Of a DNA stretch of 64,000 bases, positions 28,586 through 38,067 are shown piece after piece. The notes beneath the pieces were generated by a model. That model was not told where the DNA came from and searched no databases. It was given only the letters and a program-made list of their open reading frames with translations. Source of the DNA: Faecalicatena faecalis. Lineage in GTDB: Bacteria > Bacillota > Clostridia > Lachnospirales > Lachnospiraceae. The DNA is taken from the NCBI RefSeq assembly GCF_012524165.2, contig NZ_JABACJ020000001.1:496001-560000 (forward strand), given 5' to 3'. A program made the translations under genes and the position numbers. Numbering within the stretch: position 1 is the stretch's first letter; each line of letters starts with the position of its first letter.

Positions 28586-28770
28586 TCAGGCGTTTGAGGT
28601 AAAAGAATTCATGAAGAATTCATAAGAGAAATTTTGCATCAGCGAGCACTTTGTGTTATTCTATAAGAGTATATCCACAGGGCATTCTGTATTCTATGTC
28701 CTGCGGTGGGGACTGCAGCAAGCTGCGGGAATATATCCCCAAAAGTGATTTCCAGTCAGGAGGAACGTAC

Positions 28771-30231
28771 ATGAAGTTAACACAGCTATTAGAACGTTTG
28801 GAATATGAGGTGGTGCAGGGCAGCGCCGATATAGAGATTTCCACATTAATGAATGATTCCCGGAAGGTGCAAAAGGACAGTGCCTTTGTATGCATCAGCG
28901 GGGCCGTGGTAGACGGCCATGATTTTGTTGCTGACGTGGCAGAAAAAGGAGCCGCTGCCGTGATCGTTGAGAAGGATGTTGAGGCACCAGAGCATGTATC
29001 TGTCATCAAGGTGCCGGATACGAGATATGCACTTGCCTTGATGTCTGCCGCTTATTTTGGTTACCCGGCAGACAAGATGAAGATCATCGGAATCACGGGG
29101 ACAAAGGGAAAGACAACGACGACCTATATGATCAAGTCCATTTTAGAGGAGGTCGGACATAAGGTAGGATTGATCGGTACCATTGAGGCAATCATCGGCG
29201 AAGAGACCATTCCGGCAGCAAATACGACACCGGAATCCTATACGATCCATCAGTATTTTGCTAAGATGGTGGAGGCGGGCTGTGACTGCGTTGTTATGGA
29301 GGTATCCTCTCAAGGGCTGATGCTTCACAGAACGGCAGGAATCCCATTTGAAATCGGAATCTTCACCAATCTGGGAAGAGATCATATCGGACCTAATGAG
29401 CATGCGGACTTTGAAGATTATAAGAGATGTAAAGGTCTCCTATTCAAACAGTGTAAGCTTGGAATCGCAAATGTCGATGACCAATATTTTGAGGATGTAT
29501 TTTCACAGGCCACCTGTAAGGTCGAGACCTATGGCTTTTCACAGAATGCAGATTTAAGGGCCGTGGACACTCATCTGGTATCCAGACCGGGATACCTTGG
29601 TGTCGCTTACCATGTGGCCGGATTGATGGACTTTGATGTGGAGATTGATGTGCCGGGGAAATTCAGCGTCTATAACTCCCTGACAGCGATTGCTGTGTGC
29701 AGGCATTTCCAGGTGCCGGTGGAGAAGATTCAGAAAGCACTGAAAGTAGCGAAGGTAAAAGGGCGCATCGAGATGATCAAGGTTTCGGATGAGTTCACTC
29801 TGATGATAGACTATGCGCATAATGCTATGAGTTTAGAGAGCCTTCTGACTACCTTAAAGGAATATGATCCGACCCGTTTAGTCTGCCTGTTCGGCTGTGG
29901 CGGCAACCGCTCTAAGGACCGCAGATATGAGATGGGAGAGGTATCAGGGCGCCTTGCAGATTTGACAATCATCACCTCCGATAACCCAAGATTCGAAGAG
30001 CCGCAGGCGATCATCGATGACATCAAGGTCGGAATCGGAAGGACTGATGGAAAGTATGTAGAAATCTGCGACAGGAAAGAAGCAATCAAGTATGCCATTG
30101 AGCATGGGCAGACCGGGGATGTCATTGTTCTTGCAGGGAAAGGACACGAAGACTACCAGGAGATCAAAGGAGTGAAGCACCCGATGGATGAGCGTGTGCT
30201 GATCCGTGAGATACTGGAAGAATTAAAGTAG
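28771..30231 (+). CDS. murE: UDP-N-acetylmuramoyl-tripeptide synthetase (MurE), meso-DAP type
   Basis: 486 residues from the ATG at 28771, preceded by AGGAGG; the longer upstream frame lacks a ribosome site. The Mur ligase layout is seen: an N-terminal UDP-binding domain with MNDSRKVQKDSAFVC, the ATP loop GITGTKGKTTTT (near 108-118), and the C-terminal domain. DNPR at 404-407 is the signature for meso-diaminopimelate as the added amino acid. MurE joins it to UDP-MurNAc-L-Ala-D-Glu in the cytosol. One oddity: the usual DYAHTPD block reads DYAHNAMS. It stands before priA rather than in a dcw cluster, so it may be a paralogue. Confidence 0.9.
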   Translation: MKLTQLLERLEYEVVQGSADIEISTLMNDSRKVQKDSAFVCISGAVVDGHDFVADVAEKGAAAVIVEKDVEAPEHVSVIKVPDTRYALALMSAAYFGYPADKMKIIGITGTKGKTTTTYMIKSILEEVGHKVGLIGTIEAIIGEETIPAANTTPESYTIHQYFAKMVEAGCDCVVMEVSSQGLMLHRTAGIPFEIGIFTNLGRDHIGPNEHADFEDYKRCKGLLFKQCKLGIANVDDQYFEDVFSQATCKVETYGFSQNADLRAVDTHLVSRPGYLGVAYHVAGLMDFDVEIDVPGKFSVYNSLTAIAVCRHFQVPVEKIQKALKVAKVKGRIEMIKVSDEFTLMIDYAHNAMSLESLLTTLKEYDPTRLVCLFGCGGNRSKDRRYEMGEVSGRLADLTIITSDNPRFEEPQAIIDDIKVGIGRTDGKYVEICDRKEAIKYAIEHGQTGDVIVLAGKGHEDYQEIKGVKHPMDERVLIREILEELK

Positions 30232-30245
30232 GTGAAGTCAGTTAC

Positions 30246-32471
30246 ATGTACGCAGATATCATTGTAGATATTACACATGAAAAATTGGATAGAGTCTTTC
30301 AATACAGAGTCCCCTCCCATTTGGAAGGGGAACTTTCTGTTGGGATGGAAGTCCTGGTACCGTTCGGACGAGGAAACCGTGAGACGAAGGGATATGTGGT
30401 CGCGCTTTCTGACATCTGCAATTATGATGAGTCAAAGGTCAAGGAACTGTCAGATATTTCCAGGACCGGGATGGCAATTGAGGGAAAGCTGGTCGCACTC
30501 GCTGCCTGGATGAAGGAGCAGTATGGCGGAACAATGATTCAGGCGTTAAAGACGGTCCTGCCGATCAAGCAGAAGGAAAATGCCAAGGTAAAGAAGCGGG
30601 TGTGTCTTCTTTTGAATGAGGAAGAAGGAAAGCAGAAGCTTAATTATTATCTGGAGAAGAATCAGCGGGCCAGAGCCAGACTTCTGGCAGCACTTCTGGA
30701 TGAACCGATTTTGGATTATGAACTGGTTTCCCACAAGCTCAATATTACGCTGACCGTTATCCGGGCACTGGAAGAGCAGGGAATCGTTACTCTGGAATCC
30801 GAACAGGTCTATCGAAACCCTGTCAAGGGAGAGCGAAAGGCAAAGGAGATTACCTATACTGATGAACAGCAGTATGCGATCCGTACGTTCTGGGAAGAGT
30901 ATGAGCAGGGAAAACGGGGAACATATCTGGTTCATGGGGTGACCGGGAGCGGAAAGACAGAGGTCTATATTGAGATGATTCGACGTGTGGCGTCGCAGGG
31001 AAGGCAGGCAATCGTACTGATCCCGGAAATCGCATTGACATATCAGACTGTCATCCGTTTTTACCGGAATTTCGGGGAACGGGTCTCCATTATGAATTCC
31101 AGGCTTTCTGCGGGAGAGCGTTACGACCAGATGATGCGGGCGAAGGAAGGGAAAATCGATGTCATGATTGGTCCGAGATCAGCCCTGTTCACACCTTTTC
31201 CTAATCTGGGGCTGATCGTGATAGACGAAGAACATGAGACGACCTATAAGAGTGAACAGGTGCCAAGGTATCATGCAAGGGAGACCGCTATCGCACGGGC
31301 CGGGATGGAGGATGCAAGTGTGGTCCTTGGTTCAGCTACACCGTCTATGGAGGCGATGTACCGTGCCAGGAATGGAGAGTACCGGTTGTTCGAGATGAGG
31401 AACCGCTCCAGGATGCAGGAGATGGCTCAGGTCTATACAGTGGACCTGCGTGAGGAATTGAAAAATGGCAACCGGTCTATCCTAAGTTTCCAATTACAGG
31501 AATTGATAGCCGACCGGTTGGAAAAAGGGGAGCAGATCATGCTATTTCTGAATCGGCGGGGATATGCCGGATTCATTTCCTGCCGGGAATGCGGGCATGT
31601 CATTAAATGTCCTCATTGTGATGTCTCTCTGTCTTCCCACAGGAACGGAAAGATGGTGTGCCATTACTGCGGTTATGAAGAGCCCAAGCCTTCGGTCTGC
31701 CCGGAATGCGGATCGCGCCACATCGGGGAATTCAGAGCCGGGACACAGCAGATAGAGGAAATCGTGAAAAAGCAGTTTCCACAGGCCCGGGTGCTGCGCA
31801 TGGATATGGATACGACCCGCCAGAAAGACGGGCATGAGAAGATACTGGCAGCTTTCGCCAATGAGGAAGCAGATGTTCTGGTGGGAACGCAGATGATCGT
31901 GAAAGGGCATGATTTCCCGAATGTGACGCTGGTCGGCGTACTTGCGGCGGATATGTCCCTGTATGCAGACGATTACCGGGCGGGAGAGCGGACCTTCCAG
32001 CTTCTGACGCAGGCGGTCGGACGTGCGGGACGCGGACAGAAGAAGGGCGAGGCTGTCATCCAGACATACAGCCCGGAACATTACGGAATTGTCACGGCAG
32101 CGGCCCAGGATTATGATGCGTTTTATGAAGAGGAGATTCGTTACCGGGTACTGATGGGATATCCTCCGGCGGAGAATCTGCTGGCCGTGCTGGTGAGCTG
32201 TGAGGACGAGCAGCTTTTAGAAAAGGGATGCCGGTATCTGAAAGAGTATGCATTGCGGATCAGGCGGGATGCGCCGCTTGAAATCATAGGTCCGGCAAGT
32301 CCGGGAATCGGGAAGATCAATGATGTGTACCGGAAAGTGCTCTACCTGAAAGCAGAAAGATATGATACACTAATAAAGATGAAAAATTATCTGGAACAGT
32401 ACATCGAGGTGAATCCGGGCTTCCAGAAGATGAGGATTCAGTTCGACTTTAATCCGATGAATGTGTTCTAA
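30246..32471 (+). CDS. priA: Primosomal replication-restart helicase PriA
   Basis: 741 residues. The N-terminal 3' DNA-binding domain begins YADIIVDITHEKLDRVF. The helicase has Walker A VHGVTGSGKTEVY, then VLIPEIALT, the DEEH box (VIDEEHETTYK), and VLGSATPS. Eight Cys in four pairs (CRECG, CPHCD, CHYCG, CPECG) form the two zinc sites inserted in the second helicase lobe. The motif QAVGRAGRGQKKGEA completes the helicase. PriA reloads the replisome at stalled forks. The gene follows murE by 14 nt. A dispersed repeat lies directly after its stop. Confidence 0.96.
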   Translation: MYADIIVDITHEKLDRVFQYRVPSHLEGELSVGMEVLVPFGRGNRETKGYVVALSDICNYDESKVKELSDISRTGMAIEGKLVALAAWMKEQYGGTMIQALKTVLPIKQKENAKVKKRVCLLLNEEEGKQKLNYYLEKNQRARARLLAALLDEPILDYELVSHKLNITLTVIRALEEQGIVTLESEQVYRNPVKGERKAKEITYTDEQQYAIRTFWEEYEQGKRGTYLVHGVTGSGKTEVYIEMIRRVASQGRQAIVLIPEIALTYQTVIRFYRNFGERVSIMNSRLSAGERYDQMMRAKEGKIDVMIGPRSALFTPFPNLGLIVIDEEHETTYKSEQVPRYHARETAIARAGMEDASVVLGSATPSMEAMYRARNGEYRLFEMRNRSRMQEMAQVYTVDLREELKNGNRSILSFQLQELIADRLEKGEQIMLFLNRRGYAGFISCRECGHVIKCPHCDVSLSSHRNGKMVCHYCGYEEPKPSVCPECGSRHIGEFRAGTQQIEEIVKKQFPQARVLRMDMDTTRQKDGHEKILAAFANEEADVLVGTQMIVKGHDFPNVTLVGVLAADMSLYADDYRAGERTFQLLTQAVGRAGRGQKKGEAVIQTYSPEHYGIVTAAAQDYDAFYEEEIRYRVLMGYPPAENLLAVLVSCEDEQLLEKGCRYLKEYALRIRRDAPLEIIGPASPGIGKINDVYRKVLYLKAERYDTLIKMKNYLEQYIEVNPGFQKMRIQFDFNPMNVF

Positions 32472-32477
32472 ATGGTG

Positions 32478-32556
32478 TATTTTCGTTACTGTTCACTCGC
32501 AAGCTTAACACTTGCTGTCAAGCTATGCGCCAGAGTTGACAGTTACGTATTTTCAT
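32478..32556 (-). repeat. Dispersed intergenic repeat, copy B
   Basis: Read on the minus strand it matches copy A at 3770-3836, sharing CTGTCAACTCTGG-like, GCATAG, AGCAAGTGT and GTGAACAGTA blocks in the same order. CTGTCAA and TTGACAG form a 7-bp stem, and GCAAG/CTTGC a second. GAAAATACGTAACTG and CAGTAACGAAAATAC-type ends give it near-symmetric borders. Confidence 0.7.
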
Positions 32557-32585
32557 TAGATAAATTTAAAAATGATTGGTTTCAT

Positions 32586-32612
32586 TTGATATATTTCGTA
32601 AAAAAGTAGAAT
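32586..32612 (+). promoter_or_regulatory. Promoter candidate for the def-fmt operon
   Basis: TTGATA at 32586-32591 and TAGAAT at 32607-32612, spaced 15 nt (16 if TTTGAT is used). The region is AT-rich and stands just before the GGAGG of def. Confidence 0.4.
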
Positions 32613-32630
32613 AATAATGTGGAGGTTGTT

Positions 32631-33107
32631 ATGGCAATCAGAGAGGTCAGAGAAATTGGAGATGAGATTTTAACCAAGCAGTGTAAGGATGTCACAAAGA
32701 TGACTCTTCGTACAAGAGTCCTCATAGAAGACATGCTGGATACGATGTATGAGAGATTTGGTGTTGGGCTTGCGGCTCCGCAGGTTGGCGTGCTCAAGAA
32801 GATCGTAGTGATCGATGTGGGAGAAGGACCGATCGTGTTGATCAATCCTGAGATCATCGAGACGAGCGGTGAGCAGACCGGAGAGGAAGGCTGCTTAAGC
32901 GTACCAGGAAAATGGGGCATAGTTACCAGGCCGGATCACGTAAAGGTACGTGCACTGAACGAAGAGATGGAGGAATTCGAGATGGAGGGCGAGGGTCTTC
33001 TGGCAAGAGCATTCTGTCATGAGATCGATCATCTGTCAGGAAATCTGTATGTGAACTTAGTAGAAGACGGGCTTCATGATGTGAATTATGAGGAGGATGA
33101 GGAGTAA
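32631..33107 (+). CDS. def: Peptide deformylase
   Basis: 158 residues from the ATG at 32631, with GTGGAGG upstream. All three motifs are present: GVGLAAPQVG, EEGCLSVP with metal ligand C88, and HEIDH with ligands H130 and H134 and catalytic E131. It removes the formyl group from new proteins at the ribosome exit. Compact length and motif spacing fit the bacterial type I enzyme. fmt starts 2 nt after its stop. Confidence 0.96.
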   Translation: MAIREVREIGDEILTKQCKDVTKMTLRTRVLIEDMLDTMYERFGVGLAAPQVGVLKKIVVIDVGEGPIVLINPEIIETSGEQTGEEGCLSVPGKWGIVTRPDHVKVRALNEEMEEFEMEGEGLLARAFCHEIDHLSGNLYVNLVEDGLHDVNYEEDEE

Positions 33108-33108
33108 G

Positions 33109-34053
33109 ATGAGAGTCATTTTTATGGGAACCCCTGATTTTGCAGTCGGAACACTGGAGGCGCTTGTGGCAGCAGGACATGATGTCTGCTTAGCCGTGAC
33201 ACAGCCGGATAAACCCAAGGGCAGAGGCAAAGAGATGCAGTTCACCCCAGTCAAAGAGGCGGCCATGAAACACAATATTCCGGTATATCAGCCATTAAAG
33301 GTCAGACAGCCGGAGTGTGTGGCAGAATTAAAGAGCTATCAGGCAGATGTGATCGTAGTTGTTGCTTTTGGTCAGATCCTTCCGAAGGAAATTTTGGATA
33401 TGACCCCATACGGATGCATTAATGTGCATGCGTCTCTGCTCCCGAAGTACAGGGGAGCGGCACCGATTCAGTGGGCCATCATCGGTGGGGAGTCTATGAC
33501 AGGTGTTACGACCATGCAGATGGACGAGGGGCTGGACACAGGTGATATGATTTTAAAGACAGAGGTTCCTATTACAGAAGAGGAGACAGGAGAGAGTCTG
33601 CATGACAAGCTGGCACAGGCAGGTGCAGAGCTTTGTGTGGAGACATTAGAGGCATTGGAGGACGGCACGGCTTTGTTTGAACATCAGGGCGAGACCACTA
33701 CGCCGTATGCGAAGATGCTGAATAAAAAAATGGGAGACATTGACTGGACGCAGTCTGCCATCGAGATCGAGAGATTGGTGCGGGGGCTGAACTCCTGGCC
33801 AAGTGCTTACACCCACTGGGGGGATAAGGTGCTTAAGATCTGGAAGGCAAAGGCTGTGGATGCGCCGTCATCCGAAGGAAAAGAGCCGGGGGAGGTCCTG
33901 GAGTCAGGAAAGGACTACTTTACGGTGAAGACAGGTGATGGTGTGCTTCGGGTCAGTGAACTGCAGATTCCTGGGAAAAAGAGAATGGAGACAAGTGCAT
34001 TTCTGAGGGGATATACACTGGAAACAGGCACGGTATTCAAACAGGGACAGTAA
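33109..34053 (+). CDS. fmt: Methionyl-tRNA formyltransferase
   Basis: 314 residues from the ATG at 33109, immediately after the def stop; AGGAGGATGAGG lies before it. It opens RVIFMGTPDFAVGTLEA. The folate and catalytic region has NVHASLLPKYRGAAPIQWAI, with catalytic Asn and His in the conserved loop, and MDEGLDTGDMI. The C-terminal beta barrel binds tRNA. It formylates Met-tRNAi for translation initiation. Pairing with def is the usual arrangement. Confidence 0.96.
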   Translation: MRVIFMGTPDFAVGTLEALVAAGHDVCLAVTQPDKPKGRGKEMQFTPVKEAAMKHNIPVYQPLKVRQPECVAELKSYQADVIVVVAFGQILPKEILDMTPYGCINVHASLLPKYRGAAPIQWAIIGGESMTGVTTMQMDEGLDTGDMILKTEVPITEEETGESLHDKLAQAGAELCVETLEALEDGTALFEHQGETTTPYAKMLNKKMGDIDWTQSAIEIERLVRGLNSWPSAYTHWGDKVLKIWKAKAVDAPSSEGKEPGEVLESGKDYFTVKTGDGVLRVSELQIPGKKRMETSAFLRGYTLETGTVFKQGQ

Positions 34054-34105
34054 GAGTCCGGCATTTTGCCGATATACGTGCCTCATGAAGACAGGAGGGA
34101 ATCGT

Positions 34106-34804
34106 ATGTTTTTTTATTATGATCCAACTTATATACTGGTAATTATAGGGGCAGTCATTTGCCTGGCGGCATCAGGCAGAGTGAAGAGCGTATTTGGGCG
34201 CTACTCGCAGGTACGCAGCCATTCCGGGATGACCGGACGTGAGGCTGCAGAGAAAATCCTGCGTGCAAATGGAATTTATGATGTGCAGGTGCAGCACGTG
34301 GCCGGGAATCTGACGGACCACTACGACCCGCGCAGTAAGATATTGAGACTTTCAGATGCAACGTATCAGTCTGCGTCTGTGGCAGCCATCGGTGTGGCGG
34401 CACATGAATGCGGCCATGCGGTACAGCACCATGTTGGGTATGCACCTCTTAAGATCAGAGGGGCGTTAGTACCGGTGGCAAATTTCGGTTCTATGGCGGC
34501 TTGGCCGCTGATCATCATGGGGCTGTTTATCAATGGACGTTCCTCCCTTTTGTTGATCAATCTGGGAATCCTGCTGTTTTCGGCAGCGGTATTATTTCAG
34601 ATTGTGACACTTCCGGTCGAGTTCAATGCATCGAAAAGAGCAGTGCAGGTCCTTGAGAAGACAGGTATGCTTTACCCGGAGGAGGTAACGGCAACGAAAA
34701 AGGTATTGGGTGCAGCGGCACTGACCTATGTGGCAAGTGCGGCATCTATGATTTTACAGCTTTTAAGGCTGCTAATATTAACAGGAAACAGAAGAAATGA
34801 TTAA
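34106..34804 (+). CDS. Membrane zinc metallopeptidase (YugP family, Zn_peptidase_2)
   Basis: 232 residues from the ATG at 34106 (GACAGGAGG upstream). The zinc motif is AAHECGHAVQH (HExxH), followed by membrane helices around 120-160 and at the C-terminus. The N-terminus has one further helix after MFFYYDPTY. Blocks such as YDPRSKILRLSD and LPVEFNASKRA are family hallmarks. The substrate is unknown. In Firmicutes it commonly sits between fmt and rsmB, as here. Confidence 0.92.
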   Translation: MFFYYDPTYILVIIGAVICLAASGRVKSVFGRYSQVRSHSGMTGREAAEKILRANGIYDVQVQHVAGNLTDHYDPRSKILRLSDATYQSASVAAIGVAAHECGHAVQHHVGYAPLKIRGALVPVANFGSMAAWPLIIMGLFINGRSSLLLINLGILLFSAAVLFQIVTLPVEFNASKRAVQVLEKTGMLYPEEVTATKKVLGAAALTYVASAASMILQLLRLLILTGNRRND

Positions 34805-34830
34805 TCAGGAACAATGATGGAGGATATAAC

Positions 34831-36180
34831 ATGACAAAACCGTTAAGTGAGCGGGAAATCGTGCTTGGAATTCTGATGGATGTGACCGAGCATGATGTTT
34901 ACAGCCATATTGCACTGGGAAATGTGCTGGCGAAATATCAGTATCTGGATAAGAAGGAGCGTGCTTTTATTACCAGAGTAGCAGAGGGGACGCTTGAGCA
35001 TATGATAGAGATTGATTATATCCTCAATCAGTTTTCCAAGGTAAAGGTAAAGAAGATGAAGCCTGTGATCCGCAATATCCTTCGTAGCGCGGTCTATCAG
35101 TTAAAATATATGGACAGCGTGCCGGATTCCGCGGTCTGCAATGAGGCAGTCAAGCTGGCGGTAAAAAAGGGTTTTGGTACGTTAAAGGGCTTTGTGAACG
35201 GGGTGCTGCGCAATACAGCTCGGAACTTAGAACAAGTAGAGTATCCGAAAGAGCCCCGGGCGTTCCTGTCCGTGAAATATTCAATGCCGGAATGGATTTT
35301 AGAGTTGTGGCTCAAGGAATATGATGAGGATACAGTGGAGAAGATACTGGCCGATTTCCAAAAGGAAAAGCCAGTGACGATCCGCACAAATGTAAGCCGG
35401 ATCAATCCTGAGGCATTGGAAGAGCGGTTAAAGTCAGAGGGCGTGAGTGTGAAAAGACATCCGTATCTGCCTTATGCATATGAGATAACAGGGTATGATT
35501 ATCTGGGGGACTTAAGAAGCTTTCAGGAGGGACTCTTTGCCGTTCAGGATATCAGCTCCATGCTGGTCGGTGAGATCGCAGCACCGAAGGAGGGGAATTA
35601 TATCATCGATGTATGTGCCGCTCCGGGCGGAAAGTCCATTCACCTGGCCGATAAGCTGAATGGGACCGGTCAGGTGAAGGCGAGGGATCTGACAGACTAT
35701 AAGGTACATCTGATTCGGGAGAATATCGACAGAATGCAGTTCGACCATATCTCTGCCGAGGTGATGGATGCGTCTGTATTGGATGAGAATTCGGTAGAAA
35801 AGGCAGATATCGTAATTGCGGACCTGCCATGCTCCGGCTTGGGCGTGCTGGGAAGGAAGACGGATCTGAAATATAAGACCACCCTTGAGCAGGCAGAGGA
35901 GCTCGCAGAGATTCAGAAAAGCATTCTGGATGTGGTCTGGCAGTATGTAAAACCGGGCGGTACTTTTGTATACAGCACGTGTACGATCAACCGTGCTGAG
36001 AATATGGACAACGTGCATTGGTTTTTGGAAAAACATCCAGAATTTATACTGGCTCCGATTCAGGAGCATTTGTGTGATGCTCTCAAGGACAGCGTTATGA
36101 ATCAGGGCTGTCTACAGCTTCTGCCGGGAGTACATGAGAGCGACGGATTTTTTATTGCAAAATTCCAACGGTTAGAGTGA
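34831..36180 (+). CDS. rsmB: 16S rRNA m5C967 methyltransferase RsmB
   Basis: 449 residues. A NusB-like RNA-binding domain occupies about 1-140. The methyltransferase follows, with the SAM loop IIDVCAAPGGKSIHLA, then DLPCSGLGVLGRK with the first catalytic Cys and YSTCTINRAEN with the second. It methylates C967 of 16S rRNA. GGAGG stands 12 nt before the ATG. It is part of the def-to-thiN housekeeping series. Confidence 0.95.
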   Translation: MTKPLSEREIVLGILMDVTEHDVYSHIALGNVLAKYQYLDKKERAFITRVAEGTLEHMIEIDYILNQFSKVKVKKMKPVIRNILRSAVYQLKYMDSVPDSAVCNEAVKLAVKKGFGTLKGFVNGVLRNTARNLEQVEYPKEPRAFLSVKYSMPEWILELWLKEYDEDTVEKILADFQKEKPVTIRTNVSRINPEALEERLKSEGVSVKRHPYLPYAYEITGYDYLGDLRSFQEGLFAVQDISSMLVGEIAAPKEGNYIIDVCAAPGGKSIHLADKLNGTGQVKARDLTDYKVHLIRENIDRMQFDHISAEVMDASVLDENSVEKADIVIADLPCSGLGVLGRKTDLKYKTTLEQAEELAEIQKSILDVVWQYVKPGGTFVYSTCTINRAENMDNVHWFLEKHPEFILAPIQEHLCDALKDSVMNQGCLQLLPGVHESDGFFIAKFQRLE

Positions 36181-36201
36181 TAGGGAAAGGCATAGGGCAT
36201 A

Positions 36202-37257
36202 ATGAAGAAGGATATTCGCGCATATACATATGAACAATTACAGAATGAACTGGAGGGCCTCGGGGAGAAGAAGTTCCGTGCTAAGCAAGTCTACGAATGG
36301 CTCCATGTGAAGCTGGCAGACAGCTTTGATGAGATGACGAACTTGTCAAAGGGGCTTCGGGAGAAGCTTTATGAGGAATACGTGATCCTTCCGGTCAAGA
36401 TGTTGGAAAGACAAGAATCGGCGTTGGACGGGACAAATAAATTTTTATTCCGGCTTTATGACGGGAATGTGGTGGAGAGTGTACTGATGCGCTATAAGCA
36501 TGGAAATTCGGTCTGTATTTCCTCACAGGTCGGCTGCAGGATGGGGTGTCGTTTCTGTGCATCGACCATCGGCGGTCTGGTCAGAAATCTTTCCCCTTCG
36601 GAGATGCTGGGGCAGATCTACCAGATTCAGAAGATCATAGGGGAGCGTGTTTCTAATGTCGTGATTATGGGAACAGGCGAACCGTTGGACAATTATGAGC
36701 ATTTCCTAAGATTCATCGAGCTTTTGACCGATGAGCACGGACTGCATATCAGTCAGAGGAATGTGACTGTTTCCACCTGTGGAATCGTCCCCAGGATGAA
36801 GGAACTGGCAAAAGAAAAGCTGCAGATCACGCTAGCACTCTCCCTTCACGGGGCCACACAGGAGAAACGCAGGGAATTGATGCCAGTTGCCAATAAGTAT
36901 GAGCTGCCGGAAGTGTTAGAGGCGTGTGACGAGTATTTTAAAGAGACAGGCAGAAGAATCACATTTGAGTACAGTCTTGTCCATGGCGTAAATGACCGTG
37001 ATGAGGATGCGAAAGAACTGATTGCCATACTGAAACCACGGAACTGTCATTTGAATCTGATTCCGGTAAATCCGATCAAAGAGCGTTCTTTTGAACAGCC
37101 AAGCAGGAAAAATGCGCTGAATTTCAAAAATAAACTTGAAAAAAGCGGAATAAATGTTACTATAAGAAGGGAAATGGGTGCAGATATCGATGGAGCCTGT
37201 GGACAGCTCAGACGACGTTATGTGCAGACAAACGAAACCGCTGCTGATACTTTATGA
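36202..37257 (+). CDS. rlmN: 23S rRNA/tRNA m2A methyltransferase RlmN (radical SAM)
   Basis: 351 residues. The radical-SAM cluster Cys are C112, C116 and C119 (GCRMGCRFCA). VVIMGTGEPLDNYEHF and the C-terminal Cys region (GACGQLRRR) complete the catalytic set; the two extra Cys of the methyl-transfer mechanism can be seen near ALSLHGATQ/CGIVPRM and at the C-terminus. It forms 2-methyladenosine at A2503 of 23S rRNA and A37 of some tRNAs. It follows rsmB by 21 nt. Confidence 0.96.
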   Translation: MKKDIRAYTYEQLQNELEGLGEKKFRAKQVYEWLHVKLADSFDEMTNLSKGLREKLYEEYVILPVKMLERQESALDGTNKFLFRLYDGNVVESVLMRYKHGNSVCISSQVGCRMGCRFCASTIGGLVRNLSPSEMLGQIYQIQKIIGERVSNVVIMGTGEPLDNYEHFLRFIELLTDEHGLHISQRNVTVSTCGIVPRMKELAKEKLQITLALSLHGATQEKRRELMPVANKYELPEVLEACDEYFKETGRRITFEYSLVHGVNDRDEDAKELIAILKPRNCHLNLIPVNPIKERSFEQPSRKNALNFKNKLEKSGINVTIRREMGADIDGACGQLRRRYVQTNETAADTL

Positions 37258-37323
37258 TAGCGTTCCGATCATTGGAACGAGGATGGATGCGGCAGGGTAA
37301 GGTGTGAATAAAGGAGATATGCT

Positions 37324-38067
37324 ATGAAGACATTTTCCATTACTGACGTAGGAATGGTTAGACAAGTGAATCAAGATTATGTCTATACGACAGATAATCC
37401 ATTAGGACCTCTCCCAAACCTGTTTGTGGTGGCTGACGGTATGGGCGGACATCAAGCCGGCGATTATGCTTCAAAATATACAGTTGAGGTCCTGCAGAGA
37501 GAATTAAAGCAGAGCCATGAAGACGATGTAGAGAAAGCGCTGGTAAAAGCAATCAAGACGGCCAACCGGGAGATCATAAAGAAGGCCTCCCAGGATCCAC
37601 ATCTGAAAGGGATGGGGACGACGGTCGTGGCTGCGACGATCGTGAATCAGATGATGTATTTTGCGAATGTAGGGGACAGCAGACTTTATCTGATCAACCA
37701 GGGCATTATCCAACTGACAAAAGACCATTCCCTTGTGGAGGAGATGGTGCGCCTCGGCGGAATCAAGCCGGAGGAGGCGAAGCACCACCCGGATAAGAAT
37801 ATTATTACAAGGGCGATTGGAGCGAAGGACAGCGTTGACGTAGATTTTTATGAGCACCGTCTGAAACGGGGAGACATCATTTTGATGTGTACAGACGGAC
37901 TCAGCAATATGGTGGAGGATGAGGAACTCTTCCATATCGTGCAGGGAGGCAGGGACATTGTGGAAGCCGCAGAGTCTCTGGTAGAAACAGCAAAAGAAAA
38001 CGGCGGTACAGATAATATAGGGATTATCCTGATGGAGCCGTTTGCGGATGAGGTGAGTATATGTTAA
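37324..38067 (+). CDS. prpC: PP2C-type Ser/Thr phosphatase (PrpC/Stp)
   Basis: 247 residues. PP2C metal motifs are in place: VRQVNQDYVY at the start, VADGMGGHQAGDYAS, MGTTVVAATI, NVGDSRLYLI, ILMCTDGLSNMVEDEE and GGTDNIGIIL. It reverses phosphorylation by the PASTA kinase encoded next, whose start overlaps its end by 7 nt. AAAGGAGAT precedes the ATG. Confidence 0.95.
   Translation: MKTFSITDVGMVRQVNQDYVYTTDNPLGPLPNLFVVADGMGGHQAGDYASKYTVEVLQRELKQSHEDDVEKALVKAIKTANREIIKKASQDPHLKGMGTTVVAATIVNQMMYFANVGDSRLYLINQGIIQLTKDHSLVEEMVRLGGIKPEEAKHHPDKNIITRAIGAKDSVDVDFYEHRLKRGDIILMCTDGLSNMVEDEELFHIVQGGRDIVEAAESLVETAKENGGTDNIGIILMEPFADEVSIC

Noticed and set aside
28650..28770. Riboswitch or T-box leader before murE
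   Set aside because: Short GC-rich dyads are present, but no T-box AGGGTGG-type element or other recognised riboswitch core was seen.
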